Below, one piece after another: positions 1 to 12,628 of a DNA stretch of 64,000 nt; the first letter of the stretch is position 1; the number at the start of each line of letters is the position of its first letter. The stretch is from NCBI GenBank assembly GCA_965230015.1, contig CBDDKF010000027.1, forward strand, positions 1 to 64,000. The letters run 5' to 3'. The stretch is from JABSQH01 sp965230015. GTDB taxonomy: Bacteria > Actinomycetota > Acidimicrobiia > Acidimicrobiales > Ilumatobacteraceae. The notes beneath the pieces are model-generated. The model was not told the origin of the DNA and searched no databases. It was given only the letters and a program-made list of their open reading frames with translations. The position numbers and the translations under genes were made by a program.

Positions 1-2797
1 GGTCCATGGCGCGGTGGGTGTAGATGCACATGGTGCCGGTGTTGGAGAGGGCGATGGTGGCGCCGTTGGCGATGACTTGGCCGGCGGCGTAGTTGAGGGT
101 GGAGGCTTCGGGTTGGTCGGAGTCGCAGGGGTGGGCGGTGATGAATCCTTGGAGTTCGGGGTTGATGGCGCTGATGTTGAAGATGGCGGCTTCGGCGTCG
201 GTGGGGATGCCGGCGCGGCCGGCGACTTGGACGGTGGTGGTTTGGCGGGCGGCGCGTCGGCCGATGCCTTGTTGTTGCCCGTCGATGGTCGGGCGTCCGC
301 CCCGGGTCTCCAACAGTCGCGCCGGGGTGATCGTCACGATGTCCGGGTTGTCGTCACCGCCCCCTCCCGGTGGAGGTGGTGGTGGCGGCGGAGCGGGCTC
401 GGTGATCGTCACCGACGCCACCGCGGTGTCGCACAGCGTGGGTTCGGCGACCGTGCACACCACGTAGGTGAAGGTGTCGGTGCCGGCGAAGCCGGCATCG
501 GGCGAGTACGTGATGACGCCAGTCGTCGTGGCGACGACGGCCGACCCGTTGCTCGGCTCGATCGTCACATCGACCGATGCGGGGTCGAGCGTGGTCCCGC
601 CCGTGGCGGAGTCGTTGGCGAGCACGTCGACGTCGATCGTGTCGATCGTGACGCCGCTGACGCCCGTCACTGCGACCGTGTCGTCGTTGGCGATCGCGGC
701 GACGTTGAACTCGACCGCGCCGATGTCGCACGCCGCACCGACCGGCCGAGCGACGCCCCGCTGATCGGTCGTTTCGGGGCAACTGCCGGCCACGGCGTCG
801 ATCACCGGTGATCCGAGGGCGGGCAACCGCGTCTGCGTCGGGCCGCCGTTGCTCGCGAGCGAGCCGAGCTCGAGGTCGGTCACCAGATTCCCCCCGAACC
901 CACACGCGGCGGGATCCGACGGATGCTGCTCGATGTTGTCGCCGCCGTCGGTCACGTTGCCGACGCAGTTGGGAGATCCCTGCGGCTCTCCGACGATCGT
1001 GCGGCGAAGCGTCGCAGTAGCGGGGTTCGGTATCCCGACGTTCGCGCCGAGGGTCGGCGCCGATGTGATGTTCGCAGTGATCGTCGACGCGTTGACGTCC
1101 ACGGTGGCGCTCGACGAAGCGAATACTCCGCCGGATCCACCAACGGTCGAGGCCAGGAGCTCGTTGTCGTGGATCGTCGAAGTGTTGATCTCGACGTCGG
1201 TGCCCCGTACGCCGATCCCGGCGCCGCCGGCTGCTGCGCTGTTTCCCTCGATGGTCGAACTCGTCACCGTGTGCGCGAGGTCGTCGTCACTGAGGTCGAG
1301 GCCGCCGCCTTCGCCGGGAACGCCAGCGGGCAGGCCCTTGCCGGCTTCCCCGGCGACGTTGTCGGCGATCGTGGAGTCGCTGATGTTCACGGTCCCGGTG
1401 CCGGTGAACGCTCCAGTGGAGATACCGCCACCGTTGCCCCCGGCGCCACCTTGGACGCCCGCATGGAGCGTGTCGTCTCCACCGGCGCCCGCTTCGTTGC
1501 GCAGTACATCCGTTCCGACGATCGTCAGCGCCTCACCCTGGAACCGAATGCCACCGCCGTCGCCACCGTTACGGGGGCGTTGCTCGCTGTCGCCGCCGGC
1601 GCCGGTCTTGTTGTCGTTGATCGCGCTGTCGCGAATCTCGAGACTCGACGATGAACTGCCGCGCATGAAGATCCCGCCGCCGCCGCCACCACTTCCGGCA
1701 TTGCCTGCGGTGGCGTCCCCGCCGCGCCCGCTGCGATTGTCGACGATGCGGGCATCGACGATTTCGACGACTGTGGTTGCTGCAGCAATGCCGCCGCCGT
1801 CGCCGCCACCGATCCCGTTCGCTCCGTCCGCGTCGGAGGCATTGCCCGCAACGTTGCCGGTGATCGCGGTGCCGTCGATCGTCAGCCGGCCTGCGGTCAA
1901 GAGGCCGCCGCCGTCGCCACCACCGCGCCCGAGCGTCCCCGCTGCGGAGGTCCCGCCGTCGCCAGCGCGGTTGCCGTCGATGCTGCCGCCCGTGATCGTC
2001 ATGGCGATACCGCGGTGCACGAGTCCACCACCCTGGCCGCCGTTGCCCGCCTGGCCACCGGGATTGTCGCCGCCGTCGCCGGCCCTGTTGCCGCTGAACT
2101 CGACGTCGGTGATGGTCGCCTGAACGCCCTCGAAGTACAGCCCGCCGCCGTCGCCACCGCCGTTGTTGAAGTCCGATCCGCCATCGCCAGCGCGGTTGCC
2201 GGCGACTTCGCTACTGGTGATCGTCAGGTCGCCGGCCAGCACGGCGATGCCCCCGCCGTCGCCGCCGACGCCCGAGGCCGGCGAGCCGGCGCGGTTCTTG
2301 GCCACGCTCACCCCCCGAAGGGTCAGTGCCCCCGATGCGCTCGACAGAATGCCGCCGCCGTCGCCAGCGTTGGACCCGAGGTTGCCGCCGACGATCTCCA
2401 CACCGACGAGCGTGAGATCGCCACTGCCGAGATGGTGGATCACCCGTTCGTTTTGACAGCCGGGCCCGCTCTGGTCGATCTCGATCGTGGCCAGCCCCGG
2501 GCCGTCGAAGACGATGGTCAGGTCGTCGCTCGAGGTGATGTCGAGGTCGCCGTCGGCGTTGGCGTCTTCGTTCGTGCCGCAGGTGAGTACGAATGGCCCG
2601 GTCGACTCGAGCGTGATCTCATCGGGCGCGCCGTCGGGGTTGTCGTTGACGTCGCCGATCGCTTTGCGCAGCTCGGTCGCGTCGCCGACGTCCGTCGCCC
2701 CAGCCGTCAACGGGGGCGTCAGGAGGATCACTCCTGCAGCGGCGACCTGTGCGGTCACGGCGAGAGCGGCAGTGGTGGTGCGGCGGCGTCGGGTCAT
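1..2797 (-). CDS. secreted beta-helix protein with choice-of-anchor, Ig-like and C-terminal surface domain (3' end cut by window)
   Basis: The frame stays open from the ATG at 2797 to the window edge, about 932 codons without a stop, so the C terminus is missing. The N terminus (MTRRRRTTTAALAVTAQVAA) is a Sec signal peptide. Residues about 60-600 are Gly/Asp-rich strands with recurring GDGGGI and GNRAGDGG rungs, typical of right-handed parallel beta-helices. A choice-of-anchor segment follows at about 640-690 (SNGGPTQT, SPVIDA, DQRGVARP, CDIGAVEF). Then come an Ig-like domain (about 692-795, VLANDS, FTYVVC), a Pro/Gly linker (about 800-818) and a domain opening ITPARLLETR, a type found at the ends of actinobacterial secreted proteins. 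It is probably an exported surface or adhesion protein. No catalytic function can be assigned. Confidence 0.85.
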   Translation of the reverse strand, partial: MTRRRRTTTAALAVTAQVAAAGVILLTPPLTAGATDVGDATELRKAIGDVNDNPDGAPDEITLESTGPFVLTCGTNEDANADGDLDITSSDDLTIVFDGPGLATIEIDQSGPGCQNERVIHHLGSGDLTLVGVEIVGGNLGSNAGDGGGILSSASGALTLRGVSVAKNRAGSPASGVGGDGGGIAVLAGDLTITSSEVAGNRAGDGGSDFNNGGGDGGGLYFEGVQATITDVEFSGNRAGDGGDNPGGQAGNGGQGGGLVHRGIAMTITGGSIDGNRAGDGGTSAAGTLGRGGGDGGGLLTAGRLTIDGTAITGNVAGNASDADGANGIGGGDGGGIAAATTVVEIVDARIVDNRSGRGGDATAGNAGSGGGGGGIFMRGSSSSSLEIRDSAINDNKTGAGGDSEQRPRNGGDGGGIRFQGEALTIVGTDVLRNEAGAGGDDTLHAGVQGGAGGNGGGISTGAFTGTGTVNISDSTIADNVAGEAGKGLPAGVPGEGGGLDLSDDDLAHTVTSSTIEGNSAAAGGAGIGVRGTDVEINTSTIHDNELLASTVGGSGGVFASSSATVDVNASTITANITSAPTLGANVGIPNPATATLRRTIVGEPQGSPNCVGNVTDGGDNIEQHPSDPAACGFGGNLVTDLELGSLASNGGPTQTRLPALGSPVIDAVAGSCPETTDQRGVARPVGAACDIGAVEFNVAAIANDDTVAVTGVSGVTIDTIDVDVLANDSATGGTTLDPASVDVTIEPSNGSAVVATTTGVITYSPDAGFAGTDTFTYVVCTVAEPTLCDTAVASVTITEPAPPPPPPPPGGGGDDNPDIVTITPARLLETRGGRPTIDGQQQGIGRRAARQTTTVQVAGRAGIPTDAEAAIFNISAINPELQGFITAHPCDSDQPEASTLNYAAGQVIANGATIALSNTGTMCIYTHRAMD

Positions 2798-2922
2798 CAG
2801 GGCTCCGGTGCTGAGAAGGAACACCGCACCCTCTCAACACCCCGTCAACCGGGCGTGAACTGCGCACCATCCGCGGCCGCCCCCCCGCCGGTCTGGGGCC
2901 GCCCGCCGAACCCGCCTAGCGC

Positions 2923-3762
2923 CTACAGCGCCGGCCCGCGTACATCCAGTCGGCCCACGCCGCACGCCTCGGACTGGCCGACGCCGCTGATGTTGTCGTC
3001 GGGGTCGAGGTCGAGGAAGAAGCTGGAGTTTCCGGACGGAAACTCCGCGTCCGCGGGGTTGTTCGTGATGAGTTGTCCCGCCTCGAAGCCGACCGCGATA
3101 CGCACCTGTGCGATGCCGCCTTGTGCGACGTCGAATGCTCTGCCCTGATCGCCGACGGGCGGCAACAGGATGCGCAGACCGACGTCGCTGACGTCGGTGC
3201 CGATCACGTCGAGCACCTCGGTGCCCGTTGACACGAATGCGCAATCGAGCGTGGTGGTGGTGATCTCGGTGACGTCCCCAGCCGACACCACGCCGTCGCG
3301 GTTGCGGTCGTAGACGGTGGCGACCTCGGAGTTGTTGTAGCGGGCCTCGATGAGCACTGGAAGGATGGCGCTGATCTGTCCCGCAGTCTCGCCGCAGTCG
3401 ACCACCAGCGTCTGCTGGAATCCGTCGAGCGTCTCGGTGACCTCGCAGCCGCCGCCATCCCCCGGAGGTCCGGCAGGACCCTGCGGACCGGCAGGACCCG
3501 TAGCGCCGGCAGGACCCGCAGCACCGGCAGGACCAGCGGGACCAGCAGGCCCCGACTGGTTCCACTCGATCGGTCGTTCCCACGATCGGCAATGTGCGGC
3601 GTCGGCGACGATGCGCGTGTAGCCGCTGAACCTGCTCACGCAGGCGGTGATCTGCTCGGCCGCTTCCGGCTCATCTGCTGTTGTTGTTGCTGCAGCCAAC
3701 GCAACACCGCCGACGCCGATCGCGCCGACAGCACACGCCAACCCCCATTGACGGATCCCCAT
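2923..3762 (-). CDS. secreted protein with short collagen-like repeat
   Basis: This 279-residue protein starts at the ATG at 3762; the frame continues 13 codons upstream, but that extension lacks signal-peptide character. MGIRQWGLACAVGAIGVGG is a signal peptide or membrane anchor. Two cysteines (41 and 58) flank a RIV-containing segment ending in IEWNQ. Ten uninterrupted G-X-Y triplets follow (71-100), with Pro and Ala favoured, and then a globular region of about 175 residues. The Cys-RIV-Cys-WN leader before a collagen stretch is a recurring arrangement in actinobacterial exported proteins, from memory. The role is unknown; surface attachment or trimerisation through the collagen stretch is an inference. 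It lies 125 bp upstream of the beta-helix gene on the same strand. Confidence 0.8.
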   Translation of the reverse strand: MGIRQWGLACAVGAIGVGGVALAAATTTADEPEAAEQITACVSRFSGYTRIVADAAHCRSWERPIEWNQSGPAGPAGPAGAAGPAGATGPAGPQGPAGPPGDGGGCEVTETLDGFQQTLVVDCGETAGQISAILPVLIEARYNNSEVATVYDRNRDGVVSAGDVTEITTTTLDCAFVSTGTEVLDVIGTDVSDVGLRILLPPVGDQGRAFDVAQGGIAQVRIAVGFEAGQLITNNPADAEFPSGNSSFFLDLDPDDNISGVGQSEACGVGRLDVRGPAL

Positions 3763-3830
3763 ACCGTCGACGGTACGGAAACCCGCCGATCGGTAGGTCA
3801 AGAACGGGACAGCGTTGTGTCAGGAGCCGG

Positions 3831-4721
3831 TCAACGCGTGCTGAGGCCCCAGGCCCGCCGGGCGAGTCCGATCGGCGTCGCCGGCTCGTCGTGGACGACG
3901 TGGCCGATCGGATCAACTCCCATCCACCGCTCGTCGCGCGGCTCGCCAGCCGGTTGAAACCTCGTGTCGCAGCTCAGGCGGTACCGATCGGTGGTGTTGG
4001 TCGTCGACGCGTGCATCGTCAACATCGTGAACACGAGCGCGTCGCCGGGGTCGAACGTCGTCGTTGCCCATTGACCTCCGAAGTCGACGGTCACGGTCGG
4101 CGGGTCGTCGGTCAGCCAACCCTCGACGTTGTCACGATCCACGTCCATCTGGCCGTAGGTGGCGCGCACGCGCCCGTACTCAGGGCTGCGATGCGAACCA
4201 GGCACGATCGTCAGTGTGCCCTCGTCTGGGGAGATCGTCCCGAGTGGGATCCAGGTGGTGAGCAGCCGGTTCGACCCGCGGTTCATGAACACCGCATCGA
4301 GGTGGGCGCCCGTGAGCTCGCCCGTGCCCACGGGCCGTAGCCACTTGAAGTCGAGCGTTGTCGCGGGCTCGTCGAACAACTCGGTGAACAGCTCGAACAG
4401 CGCGGGCGCTTCGAGCACGGCGAGTGCGTCGGGGTGGTGCGTCACCGGCCGGTGCCCGAGCAGATCGATCGGATCCGGCGTCGACCCGATCGCCAGCTCG
4501 GCGGTTCGTGTGTCGTCGACCATGCCCGCCGCACCGAGCGCCTCGGCGATGTGCGCCCGTGCGCCGAGCACCGCGGCTGGATCGATCAGCCGTCTGACGA
4601 GGAGGTAGCCGTCGTCGGCGAGCCGAGTGCGACGGCCGTCGGGATCCGCTGGTGCGTCGACCAGCTCGCCCAGTTCGGGCCCCGGCCACTCGACGTGACG
4701 GGACCCGAACTCGACGAGCAT
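3831..4721 (-). CDS. phytanoyl-CoA dioxygenase (PhyH) family protein
   Basis: A 296-residue protein of the Fe(II)/2-oxoglutarate oxygenase fold. The HxD iron ligands are in GAHLDAVF, the distal histidine is in MLTMHAST, and the 2-oxoglutarate-binding Arg is likely in DRYRLSCDTRF. GSHRSPEY matches the PGSH element seen in the family. All residues needed for activity seem present. The substrate is unknown; family members hydroxylate lipids, amino acids and secondary metabolites. The ATG lies 4 bp after the pyrophosphatase stop, so the two genes are probably cotranscribed, though no functional link is obvious. Confidence 0.87.
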   Translation of the reverse strand: MLVEFGSRHVEWPGPELGELVDAPADPDGRRTRLADDGYLLVRRLIDPAAVLGARAHIAEALGAAGMVDDTRTAELAIGSTPDPIDLLGHRPVTHHPDALAVLEAPALFELFTELFDEPATTLDFKWLRPVGTGELTGAHLDAVFMNRGSNRLLTTWIPLGTISPDEGTLTIVPGSHRSPEYGRVRATYGQMDVDRDNVEGWLTDDPPTVTVDFGGQWATTTFDPGDALVFTMLTMHASTTNTTDRYRLSCDTRFQPAGEPRDERWMGVDPIGHVVHDEPATPIGLARRAWGLSTR

Positions 4722-4725
4722 GCGA

Positions 4726-6819
<2,094 letters not shown>

Positions 6820-6855
6820 GGGGTGTTGCCTCCTGGGCGTAGATCGAATTCGTGG

Positions 6856-6877
6856 CCCGTGGGCTTCCTCCCACGGG
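6856..6877. promoter_or_regulatory. inverted repeat in the hppA-sdhC divergent intergenic region
   Basis: A perfect 8-bp stem, CCCGTGGG and CCCACGGG, with a 6-nt loop lies in the 158-bp region between the divergent hppA and sdhC starts. It is 37 nt upstream of the hppA GTG and would fall in its 5' leader. It could be a regulator site or leader hairpin. There is no T-run, and a terminator is not expected between divergent genes. Confidence 0.3.
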
Positions 6878-6977
6878 GTCGATCAATGATGGTCGGCGGG
6901 CGAGGGCCGCTCCCAATCCGAGCGCGCTCGGTGGAGAACTAGGCCGGCCCACACCAGCACCGGTACCGTGGTCGTCC

Positions 6978-7786
6978 ATGGCACAGACGCTCAGCCGGGG
7001 CCCGGTATCGGGCACGGCGGTCAAGTCAACGACCAAGAAGAAACCGTTCCTTCTTGACCTGTACGGCACCGCCGTTGGCAAGAAGTACGTGATGGCGATC
7101 ACCGGGCTGATCGGCATCGGCTTCGTCCTCGTGCACATGCTCGGCAACCTCAAGTTGTACATCGGCGTCGTCGACGAGGGCGGGGTGCTGATCTACGACG
7201 CCGACTACTACGGCGAGTGGCTCCGCGACCTGCTCGTGCCGTTCTTCCCGCGCACGGTGTTCTTGTGGCTGCTGCGCAGCGTGCTGATCCTGGCGCTGAT
7301 CGGCCACCTCCATGCCGCGTACACGCTGACGGTGCTCAATCGGAAAGCACGTCCGGTGAAGTACCAGTCGGCACGTGACTACCAGGTCGCCAACTTCGCC
7401 AGCCGCACGATGCGCTGGACCGGCGTCATCGTGCTGCTCTTCTTGGTGTGGCATCTGGCCGACTTCACCTGGGGATGGGTCAACCCCGACTTCGTGCGTG
7501 GCGCCGTGCAGCGCAACGTGGTCGCCTCGTTCGAACGGGTGCCCGTCGCTGCCCTGTACATCGTGGCCAACATCGCGCTGGGCATCCACCTGTTCCACGG
7601 GACGTGGTCGCTGTTCCAGTCGATGGGTTGGAACAACCCACGGTTCAATCGCTGGCGTCGAGGTGCCGCCGTCGGCGTCGCCACCCTGATCGTCGTCGGG
7701 AACGTGTCGTTCCCGGTCGCCGTACTGGCCGGCGTGATCGAGTTCGATCCCGACGCCGTCACCTGCTGCTTGGAAGGACATTCCGA

Positions 7787-7790
<4 letters not shown>
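6978..7790 (+). CDS. sdhC: succinate dehydrogenase cytochrome b subunit
   Basis: This is a 270-residue membrane anchor of complex II, of the single-subunit b558 type that replaces separate SdhC and SdhD. Several hydrophobic helices are visible (VMAITGLIGIGFVLVHML, ILALIGHLHAAYTL, VIVLLFLVWHLADF, LYIVANIALGIHLFHGTW, VGVATLIVVGNVSFPVAVL). Histidines within them are the likely haem ligands. The ATG at 6978 is preferred; the frame runs further upstream but reads as non-protein sequence. Its stop overlaps the sdhA start (ATGA). Electrons from succinate pass through this subunit to menaquinone. Confidence 0.93.
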
Positions 7791-9705
<1,915 letters not shown>

Positions 9706-9709
<4 letters not shown>

Positions 9710-10476
9710 GCGTCCTCACCAACATCACCCTCAAGGTTTGGCGCCAAGACGGCCCCGACGGCCAGGGGCGGTTCGAAACGCACCAGGTACCCGAGGTCTC
9801 CGACGAGGCGTCGCTGCTCGAGATGCTCGACCTGGTCAACGAACGCTTGGTCGAGGAGGGCCGCGAGGCGATCGTGTTCGACCACGACTGCCGCGAGGGC
9901 ATCTGCGGCACCTGCTCGTTGATGATCGACGGCCAGGCCCATGGGCCGGTCAAGGGCGCGGCGACGTGCCAGGTGCACATGCGCGTGTTCTCGTCGGGCG
10001 ACGAGATCGTGCTCGAACCGTGGCGCGCCGAGGGCTTCCCGCTCATCAAGGATCTGATGGTCGATCGATCGGCGTTCGACCGCATCATCGAGGCCGGCGG
10101 CTTCGTGACCGCGCCCACGGGCGGCGCTCCCGACGCCAACCTCATCCCGATCCCCAAGCCGGTGGCCGATGCGTCGATGGACGCCGCGGCGTGCATCGGC
10201 TGCGGCGCCTGCGTGGCTGCCTGCCCGAACGGTGCGGCCAGCCTGTTCACGTCGGCGAAGCTGGCGCACCTCAACCTGCTGCCACAGGGTCAGGCCGAGA
10301 AGTACAAGCGGACCGAGGCGATGGTCGAGATGATGGACGAGCACTTCGGCTCGTGCACCAACCACGGCGAGTGCGAGGCGGCGTGCCCGGCCGAGATCTC
10401 GATCGACAACATCGCGCTGATGAACTCCGACTACCTCACGTCGAAGTTCAAGAACCGCAAGAAGCTGGCGCGCTGA
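9706..10476 (+). CDS. sdhB: succinate dehydrogenase iron-sulfur subunit
   Basis: A 256-residue electron-transfer subunit. The plant-type 2Fe-2S ligands lie in CREGICGTC with a later Cys in AATCQVH. The C-terminal ferredoxin-like motifs CIGCGACVAACP (4Fe-4S) and CTNHGECEAACP (3Fe-4S) are both complete. The start is GTG, overlapping the sdhA stop. It ends the sdhCAB operon. The convergent GH2-like gene ends one base after its stop, leaving no room for a separate terminator. Confidence 0.96.
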
Positions 10477-12564
10477 TCAACTGCGGGCGCGGGTCGCATA
10501 ACGATTGACGGCGATCGGCGCGAGGGCGACCGTTGGCGTGGTCAGCGTGAGCGTCAGCGAGAGCTCGTCGCCGTAGGCCAACGGTGGGACGTCGAACTGC
10601 ACTCGTCCGACCTGCACCACGTCGTCGGCGGGCACCTCGCCGCCGAATCGCCACCTTCGCGTGCCATGCGGCCACGTGAGCACCGCCTCGACGGTGGCCT
10701 GTTCCACCGGCGACCGTTGCGCGTTCACGGCATGCACGTCGAGTGACACGCGACGCCCGCGCACCGGTGCGGTCGGGAGTGGTTCGGCGACGACGACTAC
10801 CGGGGCGCACGCCGAACGCACCGCGTCGTAGGCAACCTTGTGGCTGCCGTCGACGTCGATCACCCCGAAGCCGATTGGCGCGGTGTCGTGGAGCGTCGAG
10901 AACGTGAACCCGCCGGTCGGCCGATACTTCAGACGACGTAGTACTTCGATCTGGCGCCGCAGCAGTTCGGCTTGGTAGGCCTGCGTGGCGTTTCGCCACT
11001 CCGCATCGGTGGTGAATGCCGCAGGGTCGAAGTGATGGGCGAGCAGTGCCGCGCCGGGAGCGCTGGAGCCGGCCAGGTCGCGGCGAGTGGCCGTCGTCGC
11101 GGCAGATGCAGCTCCGAACTCACTCACGAACCGGACGCTGCGCGGCTGACGTCGGGCGCGCCGCGCCAGGTCATCGATCGCGCCGGACGCCCAGCCGTAC
11201 GAGAGGTGGCTGTCGGTTCCGTCGAGCTGTGGGAGGTGCGCGGCCACGCCGCTGTGGGCGACGGTCAGCCGACTCGGGTCGACGCTCTCGAAGGCGCGCT
11301 TGACCCACCTGTCGAGCACCGACTTGTTCCACGACGGCAGTTGCTGGGACGTTGCGGTGGCGAGCCGTCGGCGGATGCCTTCTCGTGGTGCGGCCGCGGG
11401 CGCGGCGGCGGGGTCGTTGTGGGCGTTCCACAGCACGATCGACGGGTGATGGGCGAGTTGGTCGACGGCCGCGCGCGCCTGTGTCACCGCCTGGCCGCGG
11501 ACGCTGCGTGCGTGTCCCCACTGCAAGGGGAAGTCCTGCAGCACGACGATGCCGTGCTCGTCGGCGGCGGAGTACCAGCTGCGATCGGCGACGTGTCCAA
11601 CGATGCGCCACGCGTCGAGGCCGAGCGCAGCGGTCGCGCCTGCGGCGCGTTCGGCCGCACCGGGGTCGTGCAGCGCAGTGGCGTTCGGCTCGACCGTGGC
11701 ACCTTTCAAGAAGAAGCGCTCCCCGTTGACCGAGCACACCCAGTTGTCCCAGTCGATCTGCCGCAGGCCGGTTCGTCGCTGCCGGCGATCGCTGACCTCA
11801 TCATCGACGACGATTTCGACCGACACGGTGGCCAGCGGTTGGTCGCCGATCGCTCGGGGCCACCACAACGCGGGGTCGGTGATGTCGATCGTCCACTCGA
11901 TCTCGTTGCTCCCGGCCGCCAGGGTGAATGGCTGTTCGGCACCAGCGTCGGCTGCGCCGGTCACCGCGGTGCGCACGACCACGCTGCGCTGGTCGTCGCT
12001 GTCGACGCGGGCGACAAGGCGAAGGTGGGCCCGTCGATCGTCGGCATCGCGACAGATCACCCGGAGTCGGTCGATGCGCACAGGACCGGTCTCGTACATA
12101 AGCACCGGTCGCCACAGCCCGCCGGGGTTGGGTGCATCGAGGGCGGGCTGCAGCAGGCCGGTCAGGTTGCGTCGACCGCGGGCGCCCTGTGGTGCGCAGG
12201 TCACCTCGACGGCAACGGTGTGCTCGTCGCCGAGCCTGCTGAGCGCAGTGATGTCGAACGTGTGTGGGCTGAAGTAGCCCTCAGGGTCGCCGAGGTAGGC
12301 GCCGTCCAGCCACACGTCGGCCTGGTACATCACGCCGTCGAGCGTGAGCCATCGTCGCCGTCCCGGTACGGGCGGCGACGCGTCGACGCGGTGGCGGTAC
12401 ATGACCGGGCCGTCGCAGGCGGCGAACCGGGGCGTGTTCACCCACTGCCCGGGCACTGCGATGGGGTGCCAGTCGAACTGGTCGGCGCGGGGATCACCGT
12501 CGAGGCCGTGACGGCGGACGTCATCGTCGGCTTCGACGGCGAGCCAGTCCGCGCGCAGTTCCAT
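10477..12564 (-). CDS. glycoside hydrolase family 2-like protein with altered acid/base residue
   Basis: This is a 695-residue protein with the GH2 layout: a jelly-roll sugar-binding domain (about 1-150), an immunoglobulin-like domain (about 160-265), a TIM barrel (about 270-590) and a C-terminal beta domain. NGERFFLKGATVEPN opens the barrel as in beta-mannosidases and beta-glucuronidases. The nucleophile Glu482 is present in RFVSEFG. At the acid/base site GH2 enzymes carry Asn-Glu, but here the sequence is LWNAHND, so Asp384 replaces Glu. It is intracellular, with no signal peptide. A GTG start at 12597 would add 11 residues; the ATG is preferred. It could be an altered hydrolase or a binding protein. 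Confidence 0.82.
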   Translation of the reverse strand: MELRADWLAVEADDDVRRHGLDGDPRADQFDWHPIAVPGQWVNTPRFAACDGPVMYRHRVDASPPVPGRRRWLTLDGVMYQADVWLDGAYLGDPEGYFSPHTFDITALSRLGDEHTVAVEVTCAPQGARGRRNLTGLLQPALDAPNPGGLWRPVLMYETGPVRIDRLRVICRDADDRRAHLRLVARVDSDDQRSVVVRTAVTGAADAGAEQPFTLAAGSNEIEWTIDITDPALWWPRAIGDQPLATVSVEIVVDDEVSDRRQRRTGLRQIDWDNWVCSVNGERFFLKGATVEPNATALHDPGAAERAAGATAALGLDAWRIVGHVADRSWYSAADEHGIVVLQDFPLQWGHARSVRGQAVTQARAAVDQLAHHPSIVLWNAHNDPAAAPAAAPREGIRRRLATATSQQLPSWNKSVLDRWVKRAFESVDPSRLTVAHSGVAAHLPQLDGTDSHLSYGWASGAIDDLARRARRQPRSVRFVSEFGAASAATTATRRDLAGSSAPGAALLAHHFDPAAFTTDAEWRNATQAYQAELLRRQIEVLRRLKYRPTGGFTFSTLHDTAPIGFGVIDVDGSHKVAYDAVRSACAPVVVVAEPLPTAPVRGRRVSLDVHAVNAQRSPVEQATVEAVLTWPHGTRRWRFGGEVPADDVVQVGRVQFDVPPLAYGDELSLTLTLTTPTVALAPIAVNRYATRARS

Positions 12565-12628
12565 TCCGGCCGAGCGTACCCACGCGCTCCGCAGCACGGT
12601 CCCGTCGTTGCAGCGCTAGGTTCGCTAC

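Noticed and set aside
12598..12628. GTG start at 12597 for the GH2-like gene
   Set aside because: It gives 11 extra residues of non-family sequence and leaves almost no promoter space to the divergent ATPase gene; the ATG at 12564 fits better.
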